Source of the DNA: Endotrypanum monterogeii
Taxonomy: Eukaryota; Euglenozoa; Kinetoplastea; Trypanosomatida; Trypanosomatidae
NCBI GenBank assembly: GCA_000333855.2
Contig: CM007320.1
Coordinates: 2,443,164 to 2,502,678 of the forward strand
Reading direction: 5' to 3'
Length of the DNA stretch: 59,515 nt
Shown here: one piece after another, positions 10,307 through 20,633 of the stretch
Layout of the letters: each line of letters opens with the position of its first letter
How positions within the stretch are numbered: position 1 is the stretch's first letter
Notes under the pieces: model-generated
Seen by the model: the letters and a program-made list of their open reading frames with translations, nothing else
The model's database searches: none
What the model was told of the DNA's origin: nothing
Position numbers and translations under genes: made by a program

Positions 10307-13300
10307 ATGAACATTAGTGACTCAGGCAACATCTTCGTGGAGAAGGCGCACCCGGCTTATGCCCATATTATCGACTTCCTCATTTCCTGTTGTGAACCCG
10401 TCAGCAGAACCCAGCATGTGGAGCAGTACCGAATAGACAGCTCCTCCTTGTCTGCCGCGACAGCTGAGGGGACATACTCGCTTGCCATGATGGATATAAT
10501 TCTTCGTCACTTTCGGCTTAATGCAGCGCAAGAGTTGCCGATCGATCTGGAGCGGTGCGCTGCACTAGAAAAGCTGGCGACCGAGTTGGAAGAGTCAAAT
10601 GAAGGTAGTGAGATGGATTACTTGCACGTTCCTGGAAAGGCCTCGTTAGCTACCAACGTCTTGCCGTCGCTAGCTCTTCGATCACCACTGCCGCGCTGTC
10701 TCCAGGGCGTGGACCTCAGCGGCACCGTTTTGGCCTCACTCAATCGTGCAAACGCAGACGAGTCTTCGTTTCTTGCGTCAAGCTCTACTCTCGCTGCCCA
10801 GATGAGAGGCACCAGTGCAACCGCAGGTGTAAAGTCCGAAAACGTCGGGGACGCCGCTGTGACGGCCGCCGGTGAGGGGCTCTCATTGCCGGAGCAACTC
10901 TCACCTCGCACCGTGACACCGCTCTCCAGCGCCAGCAGCCCAACTAGCCGTGTGTTGCAACTTTTCCGCCACTCCTCGACGATATCAGCTTCTGATCCCG
11001 CTGTCTCGCACTCGCCTACTTCTGCCTCGCATACGAAGCAAGGAACACCGAGCGGAGCACAGCCACTCATCTCTCTCGCAGTTGTGCGACCTGGTGACGT
11101 CCAGCAACCGCTTCCAGAGACACTAGCGCAGATGCTGAAGGAGGAGGGGAGTGCATCTCGCATGCAGATCGTCCTGCAGCCGCGTCTGCGGCGTTTTCAT
11201 AACTTCGAAGCAAGTCACAAGGATACACACTCCTCTGCCTCTGAGATGCTCCAGGCACCAGATCACAAGGGGCGAAACAGTATTGCTTTTCGTGCTTCTG
11301 CTGCGGAGCGAGACAATCAGGAGCTGTTCTACTTCCTTCAGTCGCGTCAGCGGGCGCACTTGGAGCTCGTGCTGCCGGCTGTAAAAGAATTCCTGACTCC
11401 AGTGATACTCCACGGGGCTGAGCGCTGGATATTATCAGATGTTGATCGAAGGTCACTTGAGAACACAAGCGGCACCAGGGTCACGGAGCGGCTTGCCCGA
11501 GACACTGGGCGACCTGCTATCCTTCGTTGGCTTTATGATCCCCGACATGTTGGTACCCCAGCGGGGGCTGCGGCAGTGGCGCCGGCTACCAGCCGTTTCG
11601 TCTACAAGTGCCAGGTGCGTGACGGAAAGCTGCGGGAGGTGAAGGAACGCCTCTTTTCGGCGTTTGGCATTCGTGCAGACTGCTACTACGACTACATGCA
11701 TGATCTCACCTTGTATGTGCCTAGCTTGAACCTCGCACGCCACGCGCGACTGCGGCCCTACCAGGTCGCATCGCTGGAGAGATTTCGTCGGGGGCAAAAG
11801 GCACATCAAGGCGTCATTGTTCTCCCATGCGGTGCGGGCAAGACGTTAACTGGCATTGGTGCCGCCGCCACAATGAAGGTAACGACTATCGTAATGTGCA
11901 TCAATAACATGTCTGTCTTCCAGTGGCAGCGTGAGTTTTTGCGATGGACAGACTTGACTGAGGATGAGGTAACGGTGTGCACAGCGAAGGTGAAGCAGCG
12001 ACCTGGCAAAGTGTTCATCACAACGTATAGCATGGTCATCGCCAAACGAGGGAACACTGACGGCGCTGCCGCGGAGGAGTCACGGGCCATCCTGCAAGCC
12101 ATGACAGCGCAGCCGTGGGGTCTGCTGCTGCTGGACGAGGTGCACGCTGCCCTGGCTCACCACTTCCAAGATGTGCTCAACACCATCAAGTACAAGTGCG
12201 TGTTGGGGCTCAGTGCAACGTTGCTCCGTGAGGACGACAAGATCGGTGACCTACGCCACCTTGTGGGGCCGAAGTTGTATGAGGCCAATTGGCTCGATCT
12301 CACCCGCGCCGGCTTCTTGGCGAACGTCGAGTGTGCCGAGGTGCAGTGCCCCATGCCGCTCTTGTTCCTACAGGAGTACCGCGCTGTCCAGCGCACGCGT
12401 ACCATTCTCGGCACGCGCGCCGGCCGGAACATCCGAGGGGGTCGTCCCGGCAACGGAAAGCGGCGTCGTGAGAGTGTTTTTCATGATGAGGACTCTGGAG
12501 AGGGGGATGACAGCGACGGTGACTGGGCCTCCGGAGGAGGTAAGGGGATGCGGCCCCAGGAAGCACCGGGGCATCTCGCCTCGCGCTCTCTGCGTCTTGC
12601 TTCGTGCAATCCGTACAAGCTGTGGTGCACGCAGGCGCTTTTGGCTTTTCACCAACAACGCTCTCCCCCTGACAAGGTGATCATCTTTTGCGACTACCTC
12701 GCCGACGTGCGGTTTTTCGCACACCATCTTCACTTGCCTTTTATGGATCAGCGGACCAGCGAGGCGGAGCGGACGAACCTGTTGCAGTACTTTCAATGCT
12801 CCAACGAGGTGAATGCGATTATATTGACGCGTGTAGGAGATGTCGCACTGGACCTCCCCTGTGCATCTGTAGTTATCCAAGTCTCTGGCCTCGGGGCGTC
12901 GCGTCGGCAGGAGGCGCAGCGCCTTGGCCGCATCTTGCGCCCCAAACCACCGTCCCTCGATAACACGTGTGCTTATTTCTATACCCTCGTTTCCCAGGAT
13001 ACCGCGGATATCAGCACAAGCTACAAGCGCCAGAGCTGGCTGCGTGATCAGGGTTTTGCCTACCGTATCTTGCACTGCGATCGCGTTCTGAGCGAGTTCG
13101 CGCGTGTGGGCGGGCAACCCTGTTGTGTAGGGTCACCTCAGTGGTGGTATCAGATGAACACCCCCGCTTCCGGTGCGCCGTCTTCGAAAGCGGAGGCCGT
13201 GTCGCACGCGGGCGTAACTTACTGCGATGGCCTCCGCTGGGCTCCGTTTCCCAAAGATGTCGCAGCCTTCATCGAGGCAGCGTTCCAGCACGGGCGAGCT

Positions 13301-13633
13301 ACTTGCACCATACGAGGCAGCGATTTGGGTCGAGGCATGCCACCACCCTCCCCCGAGGAGTTGGGGGGGTACCGTTTGCTAAGCTCCGAGTCGTGGACGG
13401 TCACGTTCAGCAGCGCCGACGCGCCGCGAACCTTCGGTACTGTGCTCATTGGCGAGGCCGCATCATCTTCTCCACTGCGCGAGCGGCGTGTGCGTCGCGG
13501 TTGTCTTGATCGAAGCCATCGGTGCATCTCGGCAGCAGCCGATGAGGATAGCAGCTGCATGCGTTTCGCCCGAGACGCTGTGTTGCATACAGGGACTGCA
13601 CCTGGCAGCGGCGCCATGGTTGGGGCAGAGTAG
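10307..13633 (+). CDS. XPB: XPB/RAD25-family DNA helicase (TFIIH-type or repair paralogue)
   Basis: A 1,108-residue SF2 helicase. In order: Walker A LPCGAGKT (506-513), DEVH box (610-613), ATLLREDDKI containing the RED motif of XPB, the XPB-like YEANW block, and motif V/VI ending QRLGRILRPK (from 871). A region typical of XPB C-termini follows (SQDTADISTSYKRQSWL). XPB is the TFIIH translocase used in promoter opening and nucleotide excision repair. Kinetoplastids are known to carry two divergent XPB paralogues: a larger TFIIH subunit and a smaller repair-specialised XPB-R. This protein is longer than human XPB because of a Ser/Thr-rich N-terminal extension, an acidic, basic and Gly-rich insert after the first RecA domain (about 705-750) and a C-terminal tail. 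Its size favours the TFIIH form, but sequence comparison is needed. The frame is open about 300 bp upstream without an ATG; 10307 is the first ATG after the acceptor. Confidence 0.92.
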   Translation: MNISDSGNIFVEKAHPAYAHIIDFLISCCEPVSRTQHVEQYRIDSSSLSAATAEGTYSLAMMDIILRHFRLNAAQELPIDLERCAALEKLATELEESNEGSEMDYLHVPGKASLATNVLPSLALRSPLPRCLQGVDLSGTVLASLNRANADESSFLASSSTLAAQMRGTSATAGVKSENVGDAAVTAAGEGLSLPEQLSPRTVTPLSSASSPTSRVLQLFRHSSTISASDPAVSHSPTSASHTKQGTPSGAQPLISLAVVRPGDVQQPLPETLAQMLKEEGSASRMQIVLQPRLRRFHNFEASHKDTHSSASEMLQAPDHKGRNSIAFRASAAERDNQELFYFLQSRQRAHLELVLPAVKEFLTPVILHGAERWILSDVDRRSLENTSGTRVTERLARDTGRPAILRWLYDPRHVGTPAGAAAVAPATSRFVYKCQVRDGKLREVKERLFSAFGIRADCYYDYMHDLTLYVPSLNLARHARLRPYQVASLERFRRGQKAHQGVIVLPCGAGKTLTGIGAAATMKVTTIVMCINNMSVFQWQREFLRWTDLTEDEVTVCTAKVKQRPGKVFITTYSMVIAKRGNTDGAAAEESRAILQAMTAQPWGLLLLDEVHAALAHHFQDVLNTIKYKCVLGLSATLLREDDKIGDLRHLVGPKLYEANWLDLTRAGFLANVECAEVQCPMPLLFLQEYRAVQRTRTILGTRAGRNIRGGRPGNGKRRRESVFHDEDSGEGDDSDGDWASGGGKGMRPQEAPGHLASRSLRLASCNPYKLWCTQALLAFHQQRSPPDKVIIFCDYLADVRFFAHHLHLPFMDQRTSEAERTNLLQYFQCSNEVNAIILTRVGDVALDLPCASVVIQVSGLGASRRQEAQRLGRILRPKPPSLDNTCAYFYTLVSQDTADISTSYKRQSWLRDQGFAYRILHCDRVLSEFARVGGQPCCVGSPQWWYQMNTPASGAPSSKAEAVSHAGVTYCDGLRWAPFPKDVAAFIEAAFQHGRATCTIRGSDLGRGMPPPSPEELGGYRLLSSESWTVTFSSADAPRTFGTVLIGEAASSSPLRERRVRRGCLDRSHRCISAAADEDSSCMRFARDAVLHTGTAPGSGAMVGAE

Positions 13634-14347
13634 CGTTGTCTCTCTGCCCTGGATGCGCTAAATGCTGCTGTGACGCTGGGCGTGATGAGCATCGTTGTGT
13701 ACGCGCACGGGGGTTTTGCCGAGCACTTGATCTCCTCACCTGTAGGCATGTTTGTTTTCTTGTTTGTCTGGACGCATGTGGGCTCATATGTGATGGGGCC
13801 TGTTACACAGGAATGACGCTCCTGCTCACGGAAGCATATATTACAGACCATAGTTTGACCAGGGAAAAAAAACATATATGGGGTAGTCTCTCACCCTTTC
13901 CTGCGTCTGCTTCATTATTCCCAGAGCGTAGGATGATTGTGTCGTGGTTAGTGATGATAACGGTCCGTCCTTCTATTCCCTTTTTTTCAAATTCTGTATT
14001 GATTCACCATTTACAACAACATGTTGATGTCTCCGTTTTTTTTTTTTGTGCATCTCCTCGCTCCTTTTCTCTGTCTCACACAATAACTCCACCTCTTCCC
14101 CTTTTCCCTTTTCTTTGCTTCTCTTCAACATAGCGTGTCTCCTACCCCGCAAGAGGCAGTCTTCCTCTCTTTTTTTGCCCCCTCCCCTTGCTTGGGAGTA
14201 TATATGGAGGCTGCGACAGAAGTGATCGCACTTAATTCATTTTCCCGGAAACTCTGTAGACACGTCCACGTGCACGCACCAATTATTAAGATCGCTTTCG
14301 TCTTTTTTTTAAAAATTATTTAGAAGTGGCAAGTGTCGGTCGTGTCA
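13634..14347. other. Intergenic region, XPB to unknown gene
   Basis: A 714-bp spacer of T/C-rich sequence. A poly-T run followed by TTTAG (AG at 14322-14323) is a possible acceptor only 24 nt before the next ATG. I see nothing else in it. Confidence 0.7.
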
Positions 14348-15766
14348 ATGTCATCCGCACCATCTCCGTCCCTGCCGGTCCTTCGACCTCCCTCCGGCAC
14401 CGTGGAAACCATCCGTTATGGGGGGGCAGCAGTTTCAAAGGCGACGGCTATTTCTAACAACAAAGACGCGGACGAGAAGGTGGAGTTCGATGAAGAATGG
14501 CACCGTCTACCCAGTGACCTCGCCTACCTTCAGACACTGATAGAGTCTCTGGAGGCCAAGCAGTCAGGTGATGCATTCCCTCCTGCCGCTGCCACCAGCG
14601 GCCCTTCCTACATTTCACCGGGAGGTCACGGCGAACAAGAGGGTGATATGGAGGAGCTCCAGCTTCGCGAACAACAGTTAACTGTTATCGAGCGGCGTCG
14701 CCGTAGATCGCGTCGTAGGTTCGACGCTGTTGATGATGCTTTCCACAAAGTGATGGAGCGGCGCATGCGTGCGATGCAGCACCTTGCAGCCGATCCCCCC
14801 GCTGAGCGTCTGGTAGGGCAAGGCATGTCACAGTACGTCCCAGCGGCGCTGCTGCCGGATAGCGTTGTGGATAGTCATGGGCGTCGTCAACCTGGTCCCC
14901 TGCCGCTCGTCCTGCGGTCGGCTGTAGAGGCGCAGATGCACCCCAAGCTTACTCGGCCGGCAATAATGGGTGCAGGTTTTCCTTCGCGTGCGGGGGTGAG
15001 GTCTCTTGTGGATTGCCCGTCTGTCTCGATGCCAGACCAGGGCACTACCGTCTTCCTGACCCAACTTGACGCTGAGGGGAGACCTCTGATGAAGGACGAG
15101 GAAGCAAAGAATAGTAGCTCAGCTTCTTCCCCAGAGACACCAGCTGTACCTGCAGAGGACGCTGAAGGGAAGGGAGAACAAAAAGCAGTATCACAACCAA
15201 AAGCCCCTGCGCACGCCCCCTTTGCGCTTCAAACCAACGTATCAGTGACTGAGGACGAGGACGATGATGACGGCAACTCGGGGGTTTGGATGCGTCCCGC
15301 AACGTTTACGGAGGAGAACAGAGCACGCTGGCGTGCATTGGGCTATCATGTTGTCGTGGTTGGGGGAAGGGGGCTTCTCAAAAGTAGCGGTGTGGCTGAG
15401 GCAGATGCTGTGCGTCGCATGATACAGTCTACCGCTTCATCGTCGAAGGGGAGGGTGAGCCCGTGGGCAGCTGAGCAGAACACGAGTGTCTCCTTTTCGT
15501 CCTCGCGACTCACGAAGACTATAGGCGAAGGGAGATCAACACTCAGCAGCGTGCCAAGAGGCGACTGGATGCAGCTTGCCCCATTGCCCCCATTATGTCT
15601 TGTACAACGGCGTCTTCCAGAGGAAGACATGACTCTCGGACAACTGCGTAGACGGCAGCGTAATCAGTACTCCTGTGATGCCACCTCCAAGACATCTGTC
15701 CAACGTGGGCGGCAGGGCCCTCGCGACAGAGCTGGAAAGGTGAGTAGCAGATCCGCGCCTCACTAG
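14348..15766 (+). CDS. Conserved-looking protein of unknown function, largely disordered
   Basis: A 472-residue protein I do not recognise. The N-terminus is Ser/Pro-rich. Residues about 106-147 form a highly charged, probably helical segment with an Arg cluster (RRRRRSRRRF). A moderately ordered patch near 310-355 (GVWMRPATFTEENRARWRAL, then VVVVGGRGLL) may be a small folded element. The rest is low-complexity, acidic and Ser-rich. There is no signal peptide or membrane segment. The start is the first in-frame ATG; upstream in-frame codons are GTG and non-initiating. Its length, codon use and position in the gene cluster support it as a real gene. No function can be given. Confidence 0.75.
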   Translation: MSSAPSPSLPVLRPPSGTVETIRYGGAAVSKATAISNNKDADEKVEFDEEWHRLPSDLAYLQTLIESLEAKQSGDAFPPAAATSGPSYISPGGHGEQEGDMEELQLREQQLTVIERRRRRSRRRFDAVDDAFHKVMERRMRAMQHLAADPPAERLVGQGMSQYVPAALLPDSVVDSHGRRQPGPLPLVLRSAVEAQMHPKLTRPAIMGAGFPSRAGVRSLVDCPSVSMPDQGTTVFLTQLDAEGRPLMKDEEAKNSSSASSPETPAVPAEDAEGKGEQKAVSQPKAPAHAPFALQTNVSVTEDEDDDDGNSGVWMRPATFTEENRARWRALGYHVVVVGGRGLLKSSGVAEADAVRRMIQSTASSSKGRVSPWAAEQNTSVSFSSSRLTKTIGEGRSTLSSVPRGDWMQLAPLPPLCLVQRRLPEEDMTLGQLRRRQRNQYSCDATSKTSVQRGRQGPRDRAGKVSSRSAPH

Positions 15767-17001
15767 AGGGGCCTGATGTAGAAGTTTTGAGCATGAAATA
15801 GATGCGTTTGTCTTTCGCCTTCCCTCGCGCATCTCTCTGCGTGCGTGCGCGTGCTCTCCTCCTGCACCTCGTTCTGGAGGTACATATACCTCCTCTGTAC
15901 AGACCAACGCCAGGGGGCGGCACAAGATTCGTGAGGAGGAGGATGAGTAGCAGGAAAGAGGGGGAAATAACGAGGCTGAGGGGTGAAGGGGGGGGGGGGA
16001 GGTAGTGTTGATCGTTGCGGGGAACCGCAGGTAGCTATCATTATTGACAGGTGCTCGCTGCATTCTTGTCTACAACGATAAAAGGTTCACCCAGCCATTT
16101 TACTTCTCCCACTCAACAACAAAAAAAATAATAAAAAATCTCCTCCCCTTCACACGTAGACGTGTTTGTGCGTGTATACATTTATACATACATGTGTAGA
16201 TACATATATATGTATGTATATACAGATTGTGTTATTTTCTCGCTGCTCCTGTATCTGTGGAACACATGTAAATAGTGGCGTGTGGTGCAACTCCTTCCCT
16301 TTACTTCCCTCCTGGTGCTGTGGTAAACGAGGGTTACCCATTGCACGGCAGCGGTGGGGGGGGGCGTCTTATGTGCTGAATAGAATCAGAGATCTTCGCA
16401 TTCGAAGAGAATGTAGATGCCATATCGCCTAGGTGCCTCTCCGACGGGCCTCAAGTGGTTTATTTATTGTCATGCGCATGATGCGGACGTCGAGCTTGTG
16501 TGTGTGTGTGTGTGTGTCACACTCTCCCTCCTGTCACGCTCCCAGCCGACCGCCCCCCAACTTGCCTCTTTTGCCATCGCGACGGAATTGCTTTCATTGT
16601 GTGTAAAGGCGCTTGTGTTTGGGCAGCCCGATATCACCGGTGAGGCGCGCTGTGGGGTCAGCGCGGTGTACCATAGGGCTTCCGTTTCTAGCTGCGCTGC
16701 TTCGTGGATCTCACTATTGCTGGCTCCTCTTATCATCTTGACCCCTCCTTGTTGTTTTCTACCCCCTTCCTTGAGCAAAGCAAAACAAAAGGTCAACCAC
16801 TCAATTTACGCAGCTGTATTTCTTTTTTTTTGTTTGCACGCCTGTGAGAGTGTGCGCGTGTGTGTTTATACGTTATCCAGACGCTCCATTCCCTGCTCTT
16901 CCCCCTTCTACAACTTACAAACAGGAGCGCTTGTAAAGAAGGCAGCTCCTCCCTAGTCCTCTTTTATTCTTCCTTTTCCACCGTCTCCACCTGACGCTGA
17001 T
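15767..17001. other. Intergenic region, unknown gene to ankyrin-repeat gene
   Basis: This spacer has G-rich runs near 15990-16005, an AT-rich patch at 16165-16225, a short (TG)n at 16497-16517, and C/T-rich sequence leading to an acceptor at 16923-16924. I see no gene here. Confidence 0.7.
16880..16924 (+). promoter_or_regulatory. Candidate trans-splice acceptor for the ankyrin-repeat gene
   Basis: A C/T-rich tract is followed by AAACAG (AG at 16923-16924). The first ATG downstream is 17002, giving a 5' UTR of about 77 nt. Confidence 0.55.
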
Positions 17002-19722
17002 ATGCGCTGGCAACGTCGAAGCAACATACCACCTGAGCTGCGTGCTGTCGCTCGTGTAGTTTTGGATGCCGACATACACCAGTTCCCGGACCTAGCGCCT
17101 GCTGTGGGACGATCGGGTCCTCCAGAGTCTGCACTGCGCTCTATCACCGCAGAGTTGAACGACAATAAGCCGCTGAATGCCCTGGAGTTTAAACTGTTTC
17201 GTGCGGCCTATGGAGAATGTCGCCGTCACCTCCACAGAATTACCAACGGCGTGATTGCGTCAGGAACACCGATTGCCGATGTGCTCATGCTGGCGATCCG
17301 CATGGACACTCTCTCCACCGACCTCGGTCTTTCCCTTTTGTCACTGTTCCCTGTGCTAGAGAAGATACACATGTTTCTGCTTGATCTTATTGACCGGGCG
17401 GTACTCGACCGCGGTGAGCTACCGCGTCAGAGCGTCCTGTTGGACCGCTTAATGCAATTCCTCTACAGTATTCTCGAGCGAGGCGAGAAGGTCTTGTACG
17501 ACTATGAGGAGTGGGGGATAAGCTACTCAACCTCCAGTCCAGATCGAGGTATATACAGTAGTGCGAATTTGTCGGGGGCAGTCGCTGACAACCCAAGAAA
17601 ATTTGTCGCCTCGTCCAGGACAGATAATACTTGTTGCTCGACTGCGTCGGCCAGCTGCAGCGAGGTGGAATTCTGCTCTGCTTCTGAGAACTCATTTCCT
17701 CAGAAGTCTCTCACGACGGCTCCGCGGTGTTTCGATACCCCTCTGATGACGGTGAACTGTTCTGTCTCATCTAGTTCGCTGGATTATATGCCACTGAACA
17801 GTGGCCATCACCTCCCCAGTCGCCTTGCGGACGTTCTTGTGAGCGTGAACGCGGATCTTGCTACTCATTTTGCGCACATACAGTGGTTTGTAGAGGTGGC
17901 AAGCAATGCCTCAGGGTGCTTCGATGCCCACGCTTATCTGGAGGATCACGTGTTGCAGTCTGCGTGGGATCTTCATGTGGGGCGCGACGTTGCTGCATGC
18001 ACGACTGAGAAGTTTCTTCCCTTTCTGCCGCTGTTTCCAGCGTGGGCACACAAGGCTGTCATGTCTGTGCTAGACTTCAAAGGATGTGGTGTCGTATCGC
18101 TTCACTCGCTGCAGCGGCTGCTGCGTGTGTGGGGTCCCGTCAAATTTCTAGAGGGAAATCTGCGCCACGAGCTGGGGAGCGGTGCTGTGGTCCTGTCGGA
18201 GCCGTTTGACTTCCTAGCGTTTTGGCTGTCAGCTCGACCTGACGCGATGGCTGGCGACTACGTTGTGGGTCACTCCGATGTTGTTGGCGAGATGCGTGTT
18301 GCCGTGCTTCGTAATGCCCGTGGGCACCGTCTACACCTCCAGGCGTCCTCGGGCTTCATTCCTAGTTACGTTCCCGCAAGGAGTGGGGGTGGAGAATCGC
18401 CCACCATAGACGTTGCGTCATCCACTCAGGGTGCAGCTATGCCGCACAGTAGGTTGGTCACCATATCGTACACTCTGTCCTATGCCACCGGGGCGTGGAT
18501 GGTGAAGGAATTGTCGCGGGAGGAGTTCGATTCCATTGCCGATGCGTGTGCTGCTTTCCCGGAGGTCTTCCAACGTCCATGTGCGCTGCAGGTGTGTCCC
18601 ACCGGCGACACGCCGCCAATGCCCACGTCGACGTCTTCATCACCTGCGCTACCTTTCTCTGCCGAAACAAAAGACTTGCACACAGCAGCTCCTCTGGAGT
18701 CCGCGACCACGACCAATGCTGTCGATGTGGTTGAGGGCCACGGTTCTGCTTTGCATCGAGCCTGTTACCGCAACAATTCCCGATACGTCCGCACGCTGCT
18801 GGATCGCGGTGGCGGTACTGTGGTCAACACCGCCTTAGTGGACCCGCTGGTGTGCGAAGGTTTCTGCTGGACGCCATTGTTGTGTGCCGTCAACAACCCG
18901 CACAATGACCCGGCGGAGCTGGTGTCGCACCTACTAGAGGCGGGTGCCGAGGTGGATTACATGGATGATGCCGACTGCACTGCGTTGTACTACGCCATCG
19001 CCAACGGGTATGCCGAGACGACGCGTCTGCTGCTTGAGCACACACCAACCCTGCTGACCTCGCCCTACACGGTGCCGCTACTTGTGGCCATTGGTGCCCA
19101 CGGTTGCCATCTGCGTGAGTGCGATGTGCGGCGGCTGATGGACGTGGTGCCAGCGGCGGCTGTGCTGCGAGTGGTGGCTGCCCAAGAGCGTAGTATTGAA
19201 CTCGTAGCACTTGCGACAACCATACTGGAGAAGAAGTTGAGTGGTATAGAGCACCGAGTCGCATCATCAGAGAGGCATCTGGTGGCGCAACATTGCTCGG
19301 CGGGCGCTGCTGGGGCGGAGCGGTACACCTCGACAGAGGTGGAACATCTGAGGCAGTGGGTGCACCACCATACACATCGGTGTCTCGAGGCACGTCAGGA
19401 TGTACAGGACGCCATTCGGGTGTTGTATGCTCGTCAGTACGTGCTTTCATGGGGTGTGTGGCTCGACTCGTTGGACGCGTCGAGCAAAGGCGCTGCCGCC
19501 TCTTGGAGACAGAAGCAAATCACAAAAGCTTCTTTTATCCCTCACTCACCAGCTCCGTCTCTGCGGACTGCAGGGTTTAGCTCGCTCTACAGACGCCGCA
19601 AATTTCCAGTGACAGATCTTCCTGCGGATGGTCAAACGTCGTTGCCAAGCAGTGGTCGAACAATATCTCCGCAACAGGCGCAGCAGTTGGCTATCATGAA
19701 CTCTATCGAGTATGTTATTTGA
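17002..19722 (+). CDS. Ankyrin-repeat protein
   Basis: A 906-residue protein. Ankyrin repeats lie at about residues 582-700: SALHRACYRNNSRYVRTLL begins the first unit, and TPLLCAVNN...LLEAGAEVDYMDD and TALYYAIANGYAETTRLLL continue the array. Ankyrin repeats mediate protein-protein contacts. The 580 residues before them are mostly helical with Ser-rich linkers and match no family I know; a patch near 490-520 (YATGAWMVKELSREEF) looks folded. The last 150 residues include a probable helical segment and a Ser/Pro-rich tail. No transmembrane segment is evident. The start is the first ATG after a good acceptor. The repeat call is firm; partner and pathway are unknown. Confidence 0.85.
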   Translation: MRWQRRSNIPPELRAVARVVLDADIHQFPDLAPAVGRSGPPESALRSITAELNDNKPLNALEFKLFRAAYGECRRHLHRITNGVIASGTPIADVLMLAIRMDTLSTDLGLSLLSLFPVLEKIHMFLLDLIDRAVLDRGELPRQSVLLDRLMQFLYSILERGEKVLYDYEEWGISYSTSSPDRGIYSSANLSGAVADNPRKFVASSRTDNTCCSTASASCSEVEFCSASENSFPQKSLTTAPRCFDTPLMTVNCSVSSSSLDYMPLNSGHHLPSRLADVLVSVNADLATHFAHIQWFVEVASNASGCFDAHAYLEDHVLQSAWDLHVGRDVAACTTEKFLPFLPLFPAWAHKAVMSVLDFKGCGVVSLHSLQRLLRVWGPVKFLEGNLRHELGSGAVVLSEPFDFLAFWLSARPDAMAGDYVVGHSDVVGEMRVAVLRNARGHRLHLQASSGFIPSYVPARSGGGESPTIDVASSTQGAAMPHSRLVTISYTLSYATGAWMVKELSREEFDSIADACAAFPEVFQRPCALQVCPTGDTPPMPTSTSSSPALPFSAETKDLHTAAPLESATTTNAVDVVEGHGSALHRACYRNNSRYVRTLLDRGGGTVVNTALVDPLVCEGFCWTPLLCAVNNPHNDPAELVSHLLEAGAEVDYMDDADCTALYYAIANGYAETTRLLLEHTPTLLTSPYTVPLLVAIGAHGCHLRECDVRRLMDVVPAAAVLRVVAAQERSIELVALATTILEKKLSGIEHRVASSERHLVAQHCSAGAAGAERYTSTEVEHLRQWVHHHTHRCLEARQDVQDAIRVLYARQYVLSWGVWLDSLDASSKGAAASWRQKQITKASFIPHSPAPSLRTAGFSSLYRRRKFPVTDLPADGQTSLPSSGRTISPQQAQQLAIMNSIEYVI

Positions 19723-20633
19723 AAAAAAAACTCAAGTGTTCTCGCATTTCAGGCGGTGCCGTGTGACTTCGTTATGTATATGTATATGAGGGTGTCACCG
19801 ACCATGGGCACTTCCATTTTACCTTTTTTTTTCTCTGTGCACCTGTGTCTGCGCGCGGCTGCTCTCCTTTCTCTTTGAGTGGCTCGTGTGCTCTCATGCT
19901 GAACCAGAAATCTTACTGCTGCTGCTGCTGCTGCTGCTTCTCGTGCGGTGCCGCTTGTAAGAAGGCAGTTTGGACTGATACCCGTTCGGGGCGGCCAATG
20001 GTGATGCTCTCCCTTCTCCCCCCTTTTTGCTGCTCCAGCTCATATGATGGTGAGTGACAAATTCCATTATGAACAAGCAAACACACACACACACAGACGA
20101 ACGATTTCGCTGCTTTCCACCCTCAAACCGTTTCGCCCCTATTCATTATTTGAGGTGTCTGACTGCTTCTCTTGTGCCATTATGTACCCGCTCATCTAGC
20201 CAAGAACCTGGTATCAGGGATGGGGAAGGGAAGAAGCGAGAATTCGAGAGGGGAGAAAAAGAAGGGAGATTCTCCGTTGGGTATACACAAAAAAGAAGTG
20301 TGCCTGCGTGGTATCGTGACAGTGCATGCTAGCACAGTGCTCTTGCATACTGTTCATTCCTTTTCTACACTTTTCCTATAAAGCCGTATTGTGTTGTGGA
20401 CTCAAACCTTAAAAAAAAAATGGCGACCACTCCTCTTCTTCCCTCTGCTCCACCTCGCGATGCTTCCCTTCATCACTCACTTCTTCTTTCTTCCTCCTCC
20501 TCTCTTGATATATATATATATATATATATATATGTCTGTGTGTGTACATAAATACATATAAATCTATTTCCGACATGTGCATAACCACTCCAAGCTGCTC
20601 AGCATTACTGTTCTCGCTGTTATCGTGGGGATT
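19723..20633. other. Intergenic region, ankyrin-repeat gene to exonuclease 1
   Basis: This spacer has a CTG-like triplet run near 19918-19937, T/C-rich tracts at 20431-20505, a (TA)n array at 20508-20533 and possible acceptor AGs at 20593-20594 or 20601-20602. There is no gene here. Confidence 0.7.
20508..20533. repeat. (TA)n microsatellite before exonuclease 1
   Basis: A TA run placed directly after a long pyrimidine tract (20431-20505) and before the first AG, so it lies between the tract and the likely splice acceptor about 100 bp upstream of the start codon. Confidence 0.95.
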
